DNA from: Burkholderiaceae bacterium
Lineage (GTDB): Bacteria > Pseudomonadota > Gammaproteobacteria > Burkholderiales > Burkholderiaceae_E
Assembly (NCBI GenBank): GCA_024235875.1
Contig: JACKLP010000015.1
Span: 1-64,000 of the forward strand
DNA length: 64,000 nucleotides
Direction: 5' to 3'
A model generated the notes under the pieces. The model saw nothing but the letters and a program-made list of their open reading frames with translations, did not search any database and had not been told where the DNA came from. Each line of letters opens with the position of its first letter. The stretch's first letter is position 1. Of the stretch, positions 17,937-26,577 are shown one piece after another. The translations under genes and the position numbers were made by a program.

Positions 17937-20900
17937 TCAACTCTCGATCAGAATTCCGGTATCCAACCAGTACCCCTGGTGCTGGCTGATCGTTTGAAGC
18001 CGCATGCGCAGATGCGACGGGGGCACCGTCTTGCCATTGCGATCCTCTATTCGACTGATGCCGAGCTCCGGGCTGTCGACGTATTCTTCGCCGGTGTATT
18101 CGCGCTTCTTCTTCTTGCCGATTCGCTTGATCGACACGCTCAGCGGCGTCAGCGGATTGAGTCTGGCCGCATGCTCCGGACTCGCATAATCGATCGAGTA
18201 CAGGCGCGACGCCGGCCACCAATCTGCCTCCAGCTGCCGAAACCCCAGTGGCATCGGCCCACGAAACTCGAAGGGGCGGTCAGGGAGGTCGTAGTCGAGA
18301 TTGTCCAGGTCGAGATCATTGAAGAACTCGTCGCTTGCATGCAGGCGCGAGGATTGATCGAGTTTTCCAAAGTACCTCGCCGTGGAGCGCGGCTGCAGCA
18401 GGCCTGAGCGGAAGTTGAAGTTCGTCAACTGTCCGTCGCCCAACAGGCAAATCATCGCGCCCACCGCCGCTGTGGTCTTGGGGTCGCCAACCGTCGCATG
18501 GAAATCCCGGAACGGATACCACTGCCCGACGCGAAACCGGTGCAAGGGCAGAATCCGGTGCGGGGGCAAGGACGCACTCTCGGTGATGATGGCCTGAACC
18601 GCCGGCAATCGCGAGGGGCGGCCAGACAGGATCAGCAGGTCACAGCGCAAGCGATTCACGACCTCGCCGAGCGCTTGCAGCATCTCCAAGAAAACGCTTC
18701 GGACCGTCACGTCGATCTCGGCCAGGTCGATCGCGAACTCCATGTCCTGCAGGCGGAACTCCTTGGCACCGTGCTTGCCGAGTTCGGCCTCGAAGTAGGC
18801 CAGTAGGTCCGAAGCAGGCGCGTTGTCCGGGTCGAAGAATTCCGCGAATGGTCGCACTTCGGTGGGACCAGGCGCGAACCGCTCGTATCCCTCGTACGCG
18901 TGCAGCATGCCCAGCCCGATCGGCGCGGCGATCTGCGTCGCGAACTGCTGTCGACGCACGAGTGCCTCGGCCGTCATGTTGCCCCGGTCTCCGCCCAGCA
19001 ACTGATTCATTGCGAAGTCGGCGCGCTCGCCGAGCCCGAGTTCCCTCAAGCGTCTTGCGACCGGCTTGACCACATGCTCGCGGACCACGCGAAGCAAGGC
19101 ATCGTCGCCGGCAATGCCGAACCCCTCACGGAACTCCTGGGTCGGAATCAGTGTGACGTTGGCCCCACTGCCTTCGGCAACGATCTTGGTCACCACCAGA
19201 TCGGTCGTTCCACCACCGAGGTCGATCGTTGCCAGCCGAAGCGAGGATGCGGTCGCCGGATCGGCGCGGTTCTCGGGATGCTGGACCATCTCGAAGAACG
19301 AGCGCGCATCGCCCGAGTAGTTGAGCGCGATCTGCGTGTACAGATAGACAGCCTGCGTCGCGGTCGCCTCGTCCCACTGCAAGCGCACTTCGGGACGATA
19401 CGACTTGCCTCGATCGCTCGCGTCGCTCTCGAGCGCATAGTGGACCGAAGCCCGGCCGTCGGGGTCGTACTCGAGATCGGCCAGACCCAGCGACAGATAG
19501 GCCAACTCGCAAGCAGCCTCGGCCTGATCCTGGAGGATCTTTCGTTCGGCCACTGGCATCGCCGTGGGCATCGTCATGATGATCCGCTTCAGCCGGCGCG
19601 GCAGATTGGCGTTGCCCGGGCGTCGCAGGCGGTGTGCGGGTGAATTCATCGACGCAAGCGCATGGACGAAGATCTCGGCAAGCGCAAACGCGGTCAGGTT
19701 CCGGCGCGAGTATTTCGCTTGAATGGCCGGAAAGCCCTTGTCCGGAAAGTCATCGAGGACCTCCGGGTCCAGCCGGTGCAAGGGGTCGCCCAGGTCGTTG
19801 ACGAGCGTCGTGAACATCACCCCGGTCGCGAAATCCGACTGGCCCGGCTCACGACCGTTGAACCGCCAGGAATCCCTTCGCGGATCTTCGTCCCACAGAT
19901 ACCGCTTGGGACTCGACAGCCCCGAGGCGCCTTCGGTGCCTGATCGCAACCCCGCCAATCTTGCAGCCTCGACGCCCACTCGAACGACCGTCGGCCACGA
20001 AAATGCGCTGGCCCGGCCACTATCGATCGAAAGATGTTCGCGACCGAACTGGGCACGAGCGAACTCGAATCGACTCGGAAATGGATCCTGATACACATGC
20101 TCGACCTGCGTCAGGTCGCGCAACTGAAGCTTTACCGCCTTGGTGATGTCTACACCGAGTTGCTCCGGATCCGATTCGATCAACAGCCCGCAGCTGCGTG
20201 AGTTGCCTAGGTCCAGCACCAGGTCGACGTCGACGGGCGGGGTTCGCGGCTCGGTGAATCGATCGACGAATGCAAACGACGGCAGGATATCCAGCTCGTA
20301 GAGCAAATCGACCAGCGCGATGTAGCGGGCGAGATGCTCATTCGAGCCCTGCATCTGCTCATGGATCTCGTCGTCGGCGAGCCCACGAAACGAGTATTGA
20401 CGCCGCTTGCGCTCTTCGCGCTCGAGCATGTCCTTGAGCGACTCGAAACACCAGGCACGAACCCAGGCCTCGGCGAAGAACCACTCGCCCTTGTCCTTGT
20501 GCCCCGGCAATGCGAACTCGCGGCCGTTGCGCGCGTCCTCCGGTGCCGGCGCCAGATAGGCCTCGTTCTCGACGAATCCGATCAGGTTGGTATCGATCGC
20601 GAGCACCAGGCGATAGTGGTACCCGTCCTCATCCGGCTCATCGAGTTTGACCAGCTGCGCCCTCACCCAGTTGGTCGGCCCGCGAAAGAACCCAACGGGC
20701 TCTCGCCGAAGAAAGGGAAGCGGCACCCAGACCCGATCGAATTGTTGGACGATCGCTTTCAAATCCACGGCGTAGGACTCGACGCCGCGCGCGTCTTCAT
20801 CGCCACGGCGAACGCAACGCGGCGGGTCTCCCTGTCCAAGTCGGTCGTGCGGATCGAAGAATCCCCAGTCACCGGGAACCGGAGTGGCCTTGTCTATCGA

Positions 20901-20984
20901 GAAACCGAAATCAAGGAACTGAACGCCGGTACCCGGAATCAAGGGCACGACCTCCGGGAAATCAACCAGCTCGCTCAACGCCAT
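17937..20984 (-). CDS. srfB: SrfB-family Hsp70/actin-like ATPase
   Basis: The 1015-residue protein fits the SrfB family. Three motifs of the sugar-kinase/Hsp70/actin fold are readable: phosphate-1 DLGNSRS (258-264), phosphate-2 DLGGGTTDL (588-596), and an adenosine-type motif LSGRPSR (786-792). It should therefore be an ATP-dependent conformational switch. The N-terminal 250 residues are an extra domain without signal peptide or membrane helix, so the protein is cytoplasmic. It lies between srfA-like 21102-22847 (117-nt gap) and srfC (3-nt gap). An Hsp70-like ATPase beside a GTPase may be the engine of the system; that is inference. Confidence 0.92.
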   Translation of the reverse strand: MALSELVDFPEVVPLIPGTGVQFLDFGFSIDKATPVPGDWGFFDPHDRLGQGDPPRCVRRGDEDARGVESYAVDLKAIVQQFDRVWVPLPFLRREPVGFFRGPTNWVRAQLVKLDEPDEDGYHYRLVLAIDTNLIGFVENEAYLAPAPEDARNGREFALPGHKDKGEWFFAEAWVRAWCFESLKDMLEREERKRRQYSFRGLADDEIHEQMQGSNEHLARYIALVDLLYELDILPSFAFVDRFTEPRTPPVDVDLVLDLGNSRSCGLLIESDPEQLGVDITKAVKLQLRDLTQVEHVYQDPFPSRFEFARAQFGREHLSIDSGRASAFSWPTVVRVGVEAARLAGLRSGTEGASGLSSPKRYLWDEDPRRDSWRFNGREPGQSDFATGVMFTTLVNDLGDPLHRLDPEVLDDFPDKGFPAIQAKYSRRNLTAFALAEIFVHALASMNSPAHRLRRPGNANLPRRLKRIIMTMPTAMPVAERKILQDQAEAACELAYLSLGLADLEYDPDGRASVHYALESDASDRGKSYRPEVRLQWDEATATQAVYLYTQIALNYSGDARSFFEMVQHPENRADPATASSLRLATIDLGGGTTDLVVTKIVAEGSGANVTLIPTQEFREGFGIAGDDALLRVVREHVVKPVARRLRELGLGERADFAMNQLLGGDRGNMTAEALVRRQQFATQIAAPIGLGMLHAYEGYERFAPGPTEVRPFAEFFDPDNAPASDLLAYFEAELGKHGAKEFRLQDMEFAIDLAEIDVTVRSVFLEMLQALGEVVNRLRCDLLILSGRPSRLPAVQAIITESASLPPHRILPLHRFRVGQWYPFRDFHATVGDPKTTAAVGAMICLLGDGQLTNFNFRSGLLQPRSTARYFGKLDQSSRLHASDEFFNDLDLDNLDYDLPDRPFEFRGPMPLGFRQLEADWWPASRLYSIDYASPEHAARLNPLTPLSVSIKRIGKKKKREYTGEEYVDSPELGISRIEDRNGKTVPPSHLRMRLQTISQHQGYWLDTGILIES

Positions 20985-21101
20985 CTTCGGCCCCCTCTCG
21001 TGTGCCTTCTTCGCGCCTATCCCCCAGGGCAGGCACGTGTGTTTGGTATTCTGACCGATCGTCGATCGATCGAAGGGTTCGCGATGAACGCATCGTTTCG
21101 G

Positions 21102-22847
21102 TCACCGTCGGACCAGATCCAGCAAATACCGGCTACCGTCTGGATTGATGCCGAAACACCGGGTCTGACCCGCCGCATCACGTTCGCATTCGATCTTGGG
21201 CGCAGCGAAAGACCCGCCATTGCTACAGGGCACTGCGCCTGCGCCTTCGATTCGTAGCTTCTGGCCCTGCATTCCCCCCGTCACCGGGCCCCGGCAAGTC
21301 GTTCCGTCGGCGCGACGCAGTTCGATCTCGCCCTGTCCCTTCTCCTTGAATCTCAGCGACATGTCCAGAGGTTGTCGCGAGACCGGGTCCATCAGCGTAT
21401 CCGCGGGCTGCCATCCCCCCTCCAGATAGCGCATGTCGCGCGCCTGGCCCGGGTCCGTGGGAAGATTCATCGGCGGTGGGTGTGTTCCGGGTGGCTGTGT
21501 TCCCGGTGGTTGTGTTCCCGGTGGTTGTGCTCCCGGTGGTTGTGCTCCCGGTGGTTGTGCTCCCGGTGGTTGTGCTCCCGGGGCAGGGTCGGGCATCGGC
21601 GGTTTGCCGTCGTCGCCGGCTGCCTTCGGTGGGGCCGGGGGCTGAGGCGGACTCGCGGGAGTCTCGGCGTCCTGCTTCTTGGCCGCACCGGGCTTGGTCG
21701 AATCCGTCAGTGACTTGTCGTCGGCGCCGCCAGGCGGCTTCACAGTCGAGGGATCCTTGTCAGTGCCATCAGGCTTGGGCACCGGCGGCGGCATCTTCGC
21801 ATCGCTCGCCGAGCCGGTCCCGCCCATTGCCCCCCCCGGGTCCTTGGCGCCACCTCGCGGGTCGACCGCGACGCCCGGCCCCGAACCACCACTATCGGTA
21901 CGCCCCACGAGGCCTGAATCGCGCCCGACCGAAACCGAACCGTCTGCCGAACCTTGGCGTCCCGGACGCACCTGGATGCGGTCGGTCGGTGTGCCGGGCC
22001 GAACGCCATCCGGACGCGGAACAGAAGACGGCTTTGCTTGGTGCTGCGGCAATCGAGCCGTGCCTGACGGCGTCAGCATCGGGACCCCCAATCGTGAACA
22101 GCCGCCGGGTAGAAACATCGACACGAGCAGCAGCAGCAAGAGCAGAAGCAGCAACCAAAGCAGCCACCACCACCACGGCCGCTTGCGCCTGGAAACGCCG
22201 ACGACGGTCGCCGGTGCTGTGCCGTCGGCGGGCCCATCGGGATCGACGGCGGCGCCGACCGCTGGCACCAAAGGCGCGGCTTCAGCATAGCGAGGCACGG
22301 GGGCGAGGGGGTCTACGCTGCGGCCTTCGAGCGTCTGGAATCCCCAAAAGGCCACGACCGGCTGATCTCCGACGAGATACAGATAGTCGCCTTCGGCCGG
22401 CACCTTCATTGCTTCCTCGAGCAGACTCGCGAACGCAAGCCGGTCGCGGCCGCTGGCGTCCGACGGTGAGCCCGCCTTCCGCTTCTCGGCCCCGGTTCCC
22501 TCGGGTTCCGTCTTACGCAAGGTCTCGATCAAGCCGACAAGCGAAGAACGAATCGTTACGAGGTCGATGGCTCGGCTCGCCCTCTCCTGTTCACTCAGCG
22601 AAGACCAGGATCGCACCTCGCCCTGGACTTCCGCGTTCCAGCGCAACTCCGCCGTATCGGGGTCATAACTGGGCTTGCTGAAGTAGTTGGCGACGCCATC
22701 CCCGCACCGTCGCCGCAGCATCGCACGCAATTGAATGTGGCTCTGAAAAACCGGCTTTCCAAAGGCGCCGAAGGGGCGGAATTTCTCGAGCTTGTCGCGC
22801 CCGACTTCAGGGCCCACATGCGTTTCAGATCGGTTTTGCCGGTTCAT
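21102..22847 (-). CDS. srfA: SrfA-family membrane protein
   Basis: I start it at the ATG at 22847 (MNRQNRSETH), 7 nt after the stop of the upstream VWA gene, with GGCGAAG between; a longer frame would overlap that gene. Residues 25-175 form a domain shared with the two VWA proteins upstream (motif DQPVVAFWG). Then come a Trp/Leu-rich membrane helix (225-246), a long low-complexity linker containing a (QPPGA/T)n run, and a C-terminal domain with four Cys beginning LEGGWQPADTLMDP. The pattern of N domain, helix and lipocalin-like C domain, and its place before srfB, fit SrfA. Family assignment rests on recalled sequence patterns. Confidence 0.75.
   Translation of the reverse strand: MNRQNRSETHVGPEVGRDKLEKFRPFGAFGKPVFQSHIQLRAMLRRRCGDGVANYFSKPSYDPDTAELRWNAEVQGEVRSWSSLSEQERASRAIDLVTIRSSLVGLIETLRKTEPEGTGAEKRKAGSPSDASGRDRLAFASLLEEAMKVPAEGDYLYLVGDQPVVAFWGFQTLEGRSVDPLAPVPRYAEAAPLVPAVGAAVDPDGPADGTAPATVVGVSRRKRPWWWWLLWLLLLLLLLLLVSMFLPGGCSRLGVPMLTPSGTARLPQHQAKPSSVPRPDGVRPGTPTDRIQVRPGRQGSADGSVSVGRDSGLVGRTDSGGSGPGVAVDPRGGAKDPGGAMGGTGSASDAKMPPPVPKPDGTDKDPSTVKPPGGADDKSLTDSTKPGAAKKQDAETPASPPQPPAPPKAAGDDGKPPMPDPAPGAQPPGAQPPGAQPPGAQPPGTQPPGTQPPGTHPPPMNLPTDPGQARDMRYLEGGWQPADTLMDPVSRQPLDMSLRFKEKGQGEIELRRADGTTCRGPVTGGMQGQKLRIEGAGAVPCSNGGSFAAPKIECERDAAGQTRCFGINPDGSRYLLDLVRR
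21481..21586. repeat. 15-bp tandem repeat inside srfA-like gene
   Basis: About seven copies of a 15-bp unit (TGTGCTCCCGGTGGT on the plus strand) encode a (QPPGA/T)n linker in the protein at 21102-22847. The unit length is a multiple of three, so copy-number change would alter linker length without breaking the frame. Confidence 0.9.
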
Positions 22848-22854
22848 CTTCGCC

Positions 22855-24408
22855 TCACTGGCAATGCGCCGGCCCTGCGGCCTGGTGCATCTTTTGCTCA
22901 AGATCAAGGAGATCACGCGGCGTCAGGACTCTGCCGCCGCCGGCGGAAGCAACGCACGCCAGCTGCGCCCGACTCCCAGCGTCATTCGAGAGATCGACCA
23001 CGTTGATCGTCGTGTCCGGGTGCCGCGCCTTCACTGCGCGCGCAGCAGCACATGGGTCCTGTCCGCACGAGTCTGCGCCATCCGAGACGACCACGATCAC
23101 GGTTTCTCCGAGCATCGTCGACGCATTTCCGGCACGGGAGATCGCACGCGCGAGTGGCGTTCCTCGAGAGGGACTGATCGCTTGAATTCGGCTGATCGCA
23201 TTCTCGCGCTCTCGCGCCGAGTAGAAGCCATGCACACGAATGCTGGCACAGTCGGTGAACTCGACGACACCGGTCTCGACATCCGTGGGCAAGCCCCTGA
23301 GCATTCGAGTCGCCGATGACCGAGCCGCCTGCATCCGCGACATCGGTTCGCTTCTGAATCGATCCCGCATACTCGCCGACCCGTCGATCACCATCACGAC
23401 CCTCGGCGCGTCGGACTCGAGTCGTTCCGGGCAAGGTTGAGGTTTCTTGCCGATCACCTTCGGCGGCGACGCTGGCGGTCTTGGGGCCGGTTTTGGCTGC
23501 GGTTTTGGCTGCGGTTTTGGCTGCGGTTTTGGCTGCGGTTTTGGCTGCGGCTTTGGCTCGGGCTTTGGCTCGGGCTTTGGCTCGGGCTTTGGCTCGGGCT
23601 TCGGCTCGGGCTTCGGCTCGGGCTTCGGCTCGGGCTTCGGCTCGGGCTTCGGCTCGGGCTTCGGCTCGGGCTTCGGTTGCGGCTCGCACACCATGCGGGA
23701 CAAGTCTTCACGGCGCTGCCCGAGCGCGCCCGTCAACGCATCAGCATCGGCGCGGGCCAGCGCGATTCGTCGATCGAGCCCGGCATCGACGACCGGCGAG
23801 GGTTGCCACCAACGCATGATGGACCAACCCGCGAGTGCCCCAAGGAACAGGAGCACCATGATTGCAAGTAGCGCGCTGCGGCGCCAGGAATGACCGACGA
23901 CGCTTGGCGACGCCGAAGCGGCTGCAGCCGCGACCGTCGAAGTTTCAGGCCCGTGTGTAGTCGTCAGACCCGGCAGGGGCTTCGACTCACCAGTGCCCCA
24001 GACCGCCACGACCGGCTTGCCGGCGACCGAGAAGAGTTGCCCAGACTCGATCGACGCTGCCACCGTGGCGAGCAAACTGGCCGCCAGTTCCGCGTCCGCT
24101 CCCTCGGAGCGCATCTGGTCAGCCAGCCCCAGAATGTCTCCGCGAACGCGGCTCGCTTCGCTACGTATTCGGCCCGCATCGTCATCGGGCAGGTCCTCTA
24201 CCGAGACGACCTCGCCAGCCAGTTCCGTGCGCCAATCAACCGTCCCATCTGACGAGAAAACGGGCTCGGCAAGGAAGGCCGCGTGCCCACGCCCCAGCCG
24301 CCCTCTCAGGATTCCCTGGAGCCGCGAAAAGTACGCCAGAATCGATTGCCCGCCATGCTCCGCCCAACGAGCATCCGCCGCCTCTGTGCTGGTCAAGCGC
24401 TGCGACAT
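22855..24408 (-). CDS. Membrane VWA protein with SrfA-like N domain and KPEP rod
   Basis: The 517 residues divide into an N-terminal domain (1-145, motif GKPVVAVWG) shared with 24761-26449 and with SrfA-like 21102-22847; a membrane helix (about 180-198); a short helical stretch ending MVCEP (239-243); a run of some 16 KPEP/KPQP units (243-308); and a VWA domain with MIDAS DGSAS near 345. The topology suggests a cytoplasmic N domain and a periplasmic VWA on a TonB-like stiff rod. It heads the srf operon: the srfA-like start lies 7 nt downstream. An ECF-type element (24484-24507) lies 76 nt upstream of the start. Confidence 0.85.
   Translation of the reverse strand: MSQRLTSTEAADARWAEHGGQSILAYFSRLQGILRGRLGRGHAAFLAEPVFSSDGTVDWRTELAGEVVSVEDLPDDDAGRIRSEASRVRGDILGLADQMRSEGADAELAASLLATVAASIESGQLFSVAGKPVVAVWGTGESKPLPGLTTTHGPETSTVAAAAASASPSVVGHSWRRSALLAIMVLLFLGALAGWSIMRWWQPSPVVDAGLDRRIALARADADALTGALGQRREDLSRMVCEPQPKPEPKPEPKPEPKPEPKPEPKPEPKPEPKPEPKPEPKPEPKPQPKPQPKPQPKPQPKPQPKPAPRPPASPPKVIGKKPQPCPERLESDAPRVVMVIDGSASMRDRFRSEPMSRMQAARSSATRMLRGLPTDVETGVVEFTDCASIRVHGFYSARERENAISRIQAISPSRGTPLARAISRAGNASTMLGETVIVVVSDGADSCGQDPCAAARAVKARHPDTTINVVDLSNDAGSRAQLACVASAGGGRVLTPRDLLDLEQKMHQAAGPAHCQ
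23489..23680. repeat. 12-bp tandem repeat encoding KPEP/KPQP rod
   Basis: About 16 copies of a 12-bp unit (GGCTTCGGCTCG and GGTTTTGGCTGC types on the plus strand) encode alternating Lys-Pro-Glu-Pro and Lys-Pro-Gln-Pro. Such rods keep extended conformations across the periplasm, as in TonB. The unit preserves frame. The antisense glycine-rich frames over it are artefacts. Confidence 0.95.
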
Positions 24409-24483
24409 CGAGTCGCGCCCTCCATAGGGTCTACACCGCGGGAAGAAACCGATCGGCAGGAGCGAACCTGCCGGCAGATCTAA

Positions 24484-24507
24484 GACGCGATCGATTCAGA
24501 GATGTCA
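24484..24507 (-). promoter_or_regulatory. ECF-type promoter element for the VWA-srfABC operon
   Basis: The minus strand reads TGACAT, 14 nt, then CGTC, with the TGAC-to-CGTC gap of 16 nt seen in the other copies. It lies 76 nt upstream of the start at 24408. Control by the sigma factor at 28955-29653 is inferred. Confidence 0.6.
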
Positions 24508-24582
24508 GTCCGCGAGGTCGCTCTGCGGTCGCCCAGTCTACCCAATAGCTTCGGCCCTGCCGTTGCATGCGAGATCGACGTA

Positions 24583-24594
24583 CTCAAAATTGGG
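24583..24594 (-). promoter_or_regulatory. CTCAAAATTGGG motif, copy 2
   Basis: The plus strand reads TACTCAAAATTGGGTAGCAC from 24581. The first ten bases are identical to the copy at 8231. It lies 175 nt upstream of the VWA gene start at 24408. Possible operator; function unknown. Confidence 0.35.
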
Positions 24595-24760
24595 TAGCAC
24601 TCCGGTACAGACCCGGTCGGTTCGCCTCACGCGGGACGGCGAACCGATCGCCTCGCAATGACCCGCGCCGGATCGACCCAAAGCGACCCCTGTCCGACGC
24701 ACGATGCCACCGATCCCACCTGCTCGCCGTGCCAAGGTTCTCACCCGAAACGCATCCGAC

Positions 24761-26449
24761 TCACTTGCAATGCGCCGGCGCCATGGCATCGACCGCTGCA
24801 CGCTCGGTCATTCGTCCGACTTGACCGGCATTGCGTGCCGTGAACACTTTCCCGCCGGTGATACGGGCAATACAGTTGCCCGCGCCGGTACCCGTGATGT
24901 CGACAACGTTGACCCGCAGCCTGGGTTTCCGGGCCTTGAGTGCCGCCGCGACCTTGCACGGGTCCCCCTTACAGCTTTCTCTCCCGTCTGAAACCAAGAC
25001 GATGAGGGCATCTTTCTTGACGCCATCGACCAGTCGCCCGGCCTGCAGCAGGCCGTCGGCCAGGGCCGTACCGCCCGAGGGCCTGATCGATCGAATGCGA
25101 CCGATCAACGCGGATCGATTGCCCCCGGGGAACCGACCGATCGCCTGCGCCCGCGGGCAATTTTCGAGGGCGACCAACCCGATGTCCACATCACTGGGCA
25201 AACGTCGAACGACCGCTTCAGTTGCCTTGCGCGCCAGCGTGATTCGGGTCGGCTCCGCCGTCAGACGCTCGATGTCCGGGCGCCGTCCCGCGATCGAACC
25301 GCCTAGCAGCCGGCCGAACATGCCCATCGAAGATTGCGCTTGTCGAACTGCCTGCCATTCCAATACGCGGTCAATTTCCTGCTCTGATGCGGATACGCTG
25401 AATTTCATCGACTGCGAGGCATCGAATACCAACGCGAAATCGGGAGCTTCTGTCTTTGGCCGTTTTCCCGGACAAGCGGCCTTCTGAATCGGCTTCGGCG
25501 GCGGCCGCTTGTCGTCGTCGACCCGAGCAATCTGTGGCGGCGGCGGCGGCGGGGAGCATTGCTTTGCGATCCGCTCGGCGACTTGCTCGCGCAACCCGGC
25601 CAGGGGCGCCTCACGACCCGAAAGAACCGGATCGCCAGATAGTCCCTTGAGCTTGTCGCAATCGTCTCCCGCCGCCTCGATCCGCTTCTTCAGAAGCGCG
25701 ATCGGGTCCGGCGGTCGCGGTTCACAACGCATGCGAGCGAGGTCGGCTTTGCGTTGCGACAGTTTGGCGGCTGTGGAAGCCGCATCGCGCCGCGCGTTCT
25801 CGATCTTCGAATCGAGCGTCCCATCAGCCGACGGATGCGGCATCAACCATCGAAAATAGCCCCACATCCCAAGCGCCAGTAGCAATGCAAGGCCCAGTAC
25901 CACAAACGCCCATCCGAGACCCGAACGACCGGCCAAACCGGTAGTCGATACGGCCGCCTCGGCGCCACCGCTTGTCGCCGCCGCCGTGGTCGCGGCGGCA
26001 CTCGTGGCTGCAGCTGGCGCAACGGATTGCCCCATCCCCCAGCCCACCATGACCGGGCGCCCGCCGACCGAATACAGCCGGGCGGTGGCCAGGGACTCGA
26101 GCATGGCGTCAAGCAGATCGGCAACCGAACCGGCTGCATCCCCTTCATCGCGGAACGCGGCAACGAGCCCGGCAACGTCGCTTCGGATCTGCTGCGCACG
26201 TCGCTCGAGGCGCTCTCTGTCGGCGTCATCGAGCTCGCCTACCGGCCTGACCTCTCCGCCAAGCGCGGTACGCCAGGAGATCCCATCCTGCGAAGGGACG
26301 ACTTTCGAGAAGAAATTCGCATGGTCCAGGCCGAGCCGAGCCCGAAGAACCGTCGCCAGCTTTTCTCGCAGGTCGATCAGGCGCTGTCCCGAAACCGACC
26401 GCCACTGCATTTGCTCGTTGTCATCGCTGAAGGCGACCTGCTGCGCCAT
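24761..26449 (-). CDS. Membrane VWA protein with SrfA-like N domain
   Basis: The start at ATG 26449 (MAQQVAFSDD) has AGGGGGGAG just upstream; the longer frame to 26518 lacks such support. The 562 residues follow the same plan as 22855-24408: N domain with GRPVMVGWG (130-138), membrane helix (about 180-200), helical stretch ending MRCEP (240-244), a linker with a poly-proline run, and a VWA domain with MIDAS DASQS (343-347). The two proteins keep almost identical spacing through residue 244. The VWA domain carries a long insertion before its middle strands. It diverges from the protease gene at 26578. I found no clear ECF element in front of it. Confidence 0.85.
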   Translation of the reverse strand: MAQQVAFSDDNEQMQWRSVSGQRLIDLREKLATVLRARLGLDHANFFSKVVPSQDGISWRTALGGEVRPVGELDDADRERLERRAQQIRSDVAGLVAAFRDEGDAAGSVADLLDAMLESLATARLYSVGGRPVMVGWGMGQSVAPAAATSAAATTAAATSGGAEAAVSTTGLAGRSGLGWAFVVLGLALLLALGMWGYFRWLMPHPSADGTLDSKIENARRDAASTAAKLSQRKADLARMRCEPRPPDPIALLKKRIEAAGDDCDKLKGLSGDPVLSGREAPLAGLREQVAERIAKQCSPPPPPPQIARVDDDKRPPPKPIQKAACPGKRPKTEAPDFALVFDASQSMKFSVSASEQEIDRVLEWQAVRQAQSSMGMFGRLLGGSIAGRRPDIERLTAEPTRITLARKATEAVVRRLPSDVDIGLVALENCPRAQAIGRFPGGNRSALIGRIRSIRPSGGTALADGLLQAGRLVDGVKKDALIVLVSDGRESCKGDPCKVAAALKARKPRLRVNVVDITGTGAGNCIARITGGKVFTARNAGQVGRMTERAAVDAMAPAHCK

Positions 26450-26512
26450 CGCTCCCCCCTCGCTCGCATCGGCGCAAAGATCGGATCGGTTCCGAGCCAC
26501 GGGCCGCGACGC

Positions 26513-26536
26513 TGACATTTTGCATCGACACGCATC
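26513..26536 (+). promoter_or_regulatory. ECF-type promoter element (CATC variant) for the protease gene
   Basis: The plus strand reads TGACAT, 14 nt, then CATC, with the same 16-nt TGAC-to-core gap as the other six sites but one base off in the -10 core. It lies about 42-50 nt upstream of the protease start. Confidence 0.45.
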
Positions 26537-26577
26537 GTGATGTCGCTAGAATCGCCGCAAGGGAGCTAGAAACCCGG

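Larger units (their letters stand above)
24409..24760. other. 352-bp intergenic regulatory region
   Basis: No gene is supported in this stretch. It separates two co-directional VWA genes and carries the ECF-type element at 24484-24507 and the second copy of the TACTCAAAAT motif at 24581. It therefore looks like the promoter region of the VWA-srfABC operon. Confidence 0.6.

Noticed and set aside
23489..23680. CRISPR-like direct repeats
   Set aside because: Units are 12 bp without spacers and encode a protein rod in frame; the same applies to the 15-bp units at 21481-21586.
23437..23893. Glycine/phenylalanine-rich plus-strand frames over the VWA gene
   Set aside because: They are antisense readings of the 12-bp KPEP repeat.
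26450..26577. ECF-type element for the minus-strand VWA gene at 24761-26449
   Set aside because: Only a CGACAT sequence without CGTC at the right spacing exists on that strand; the good element there points toward the protease.
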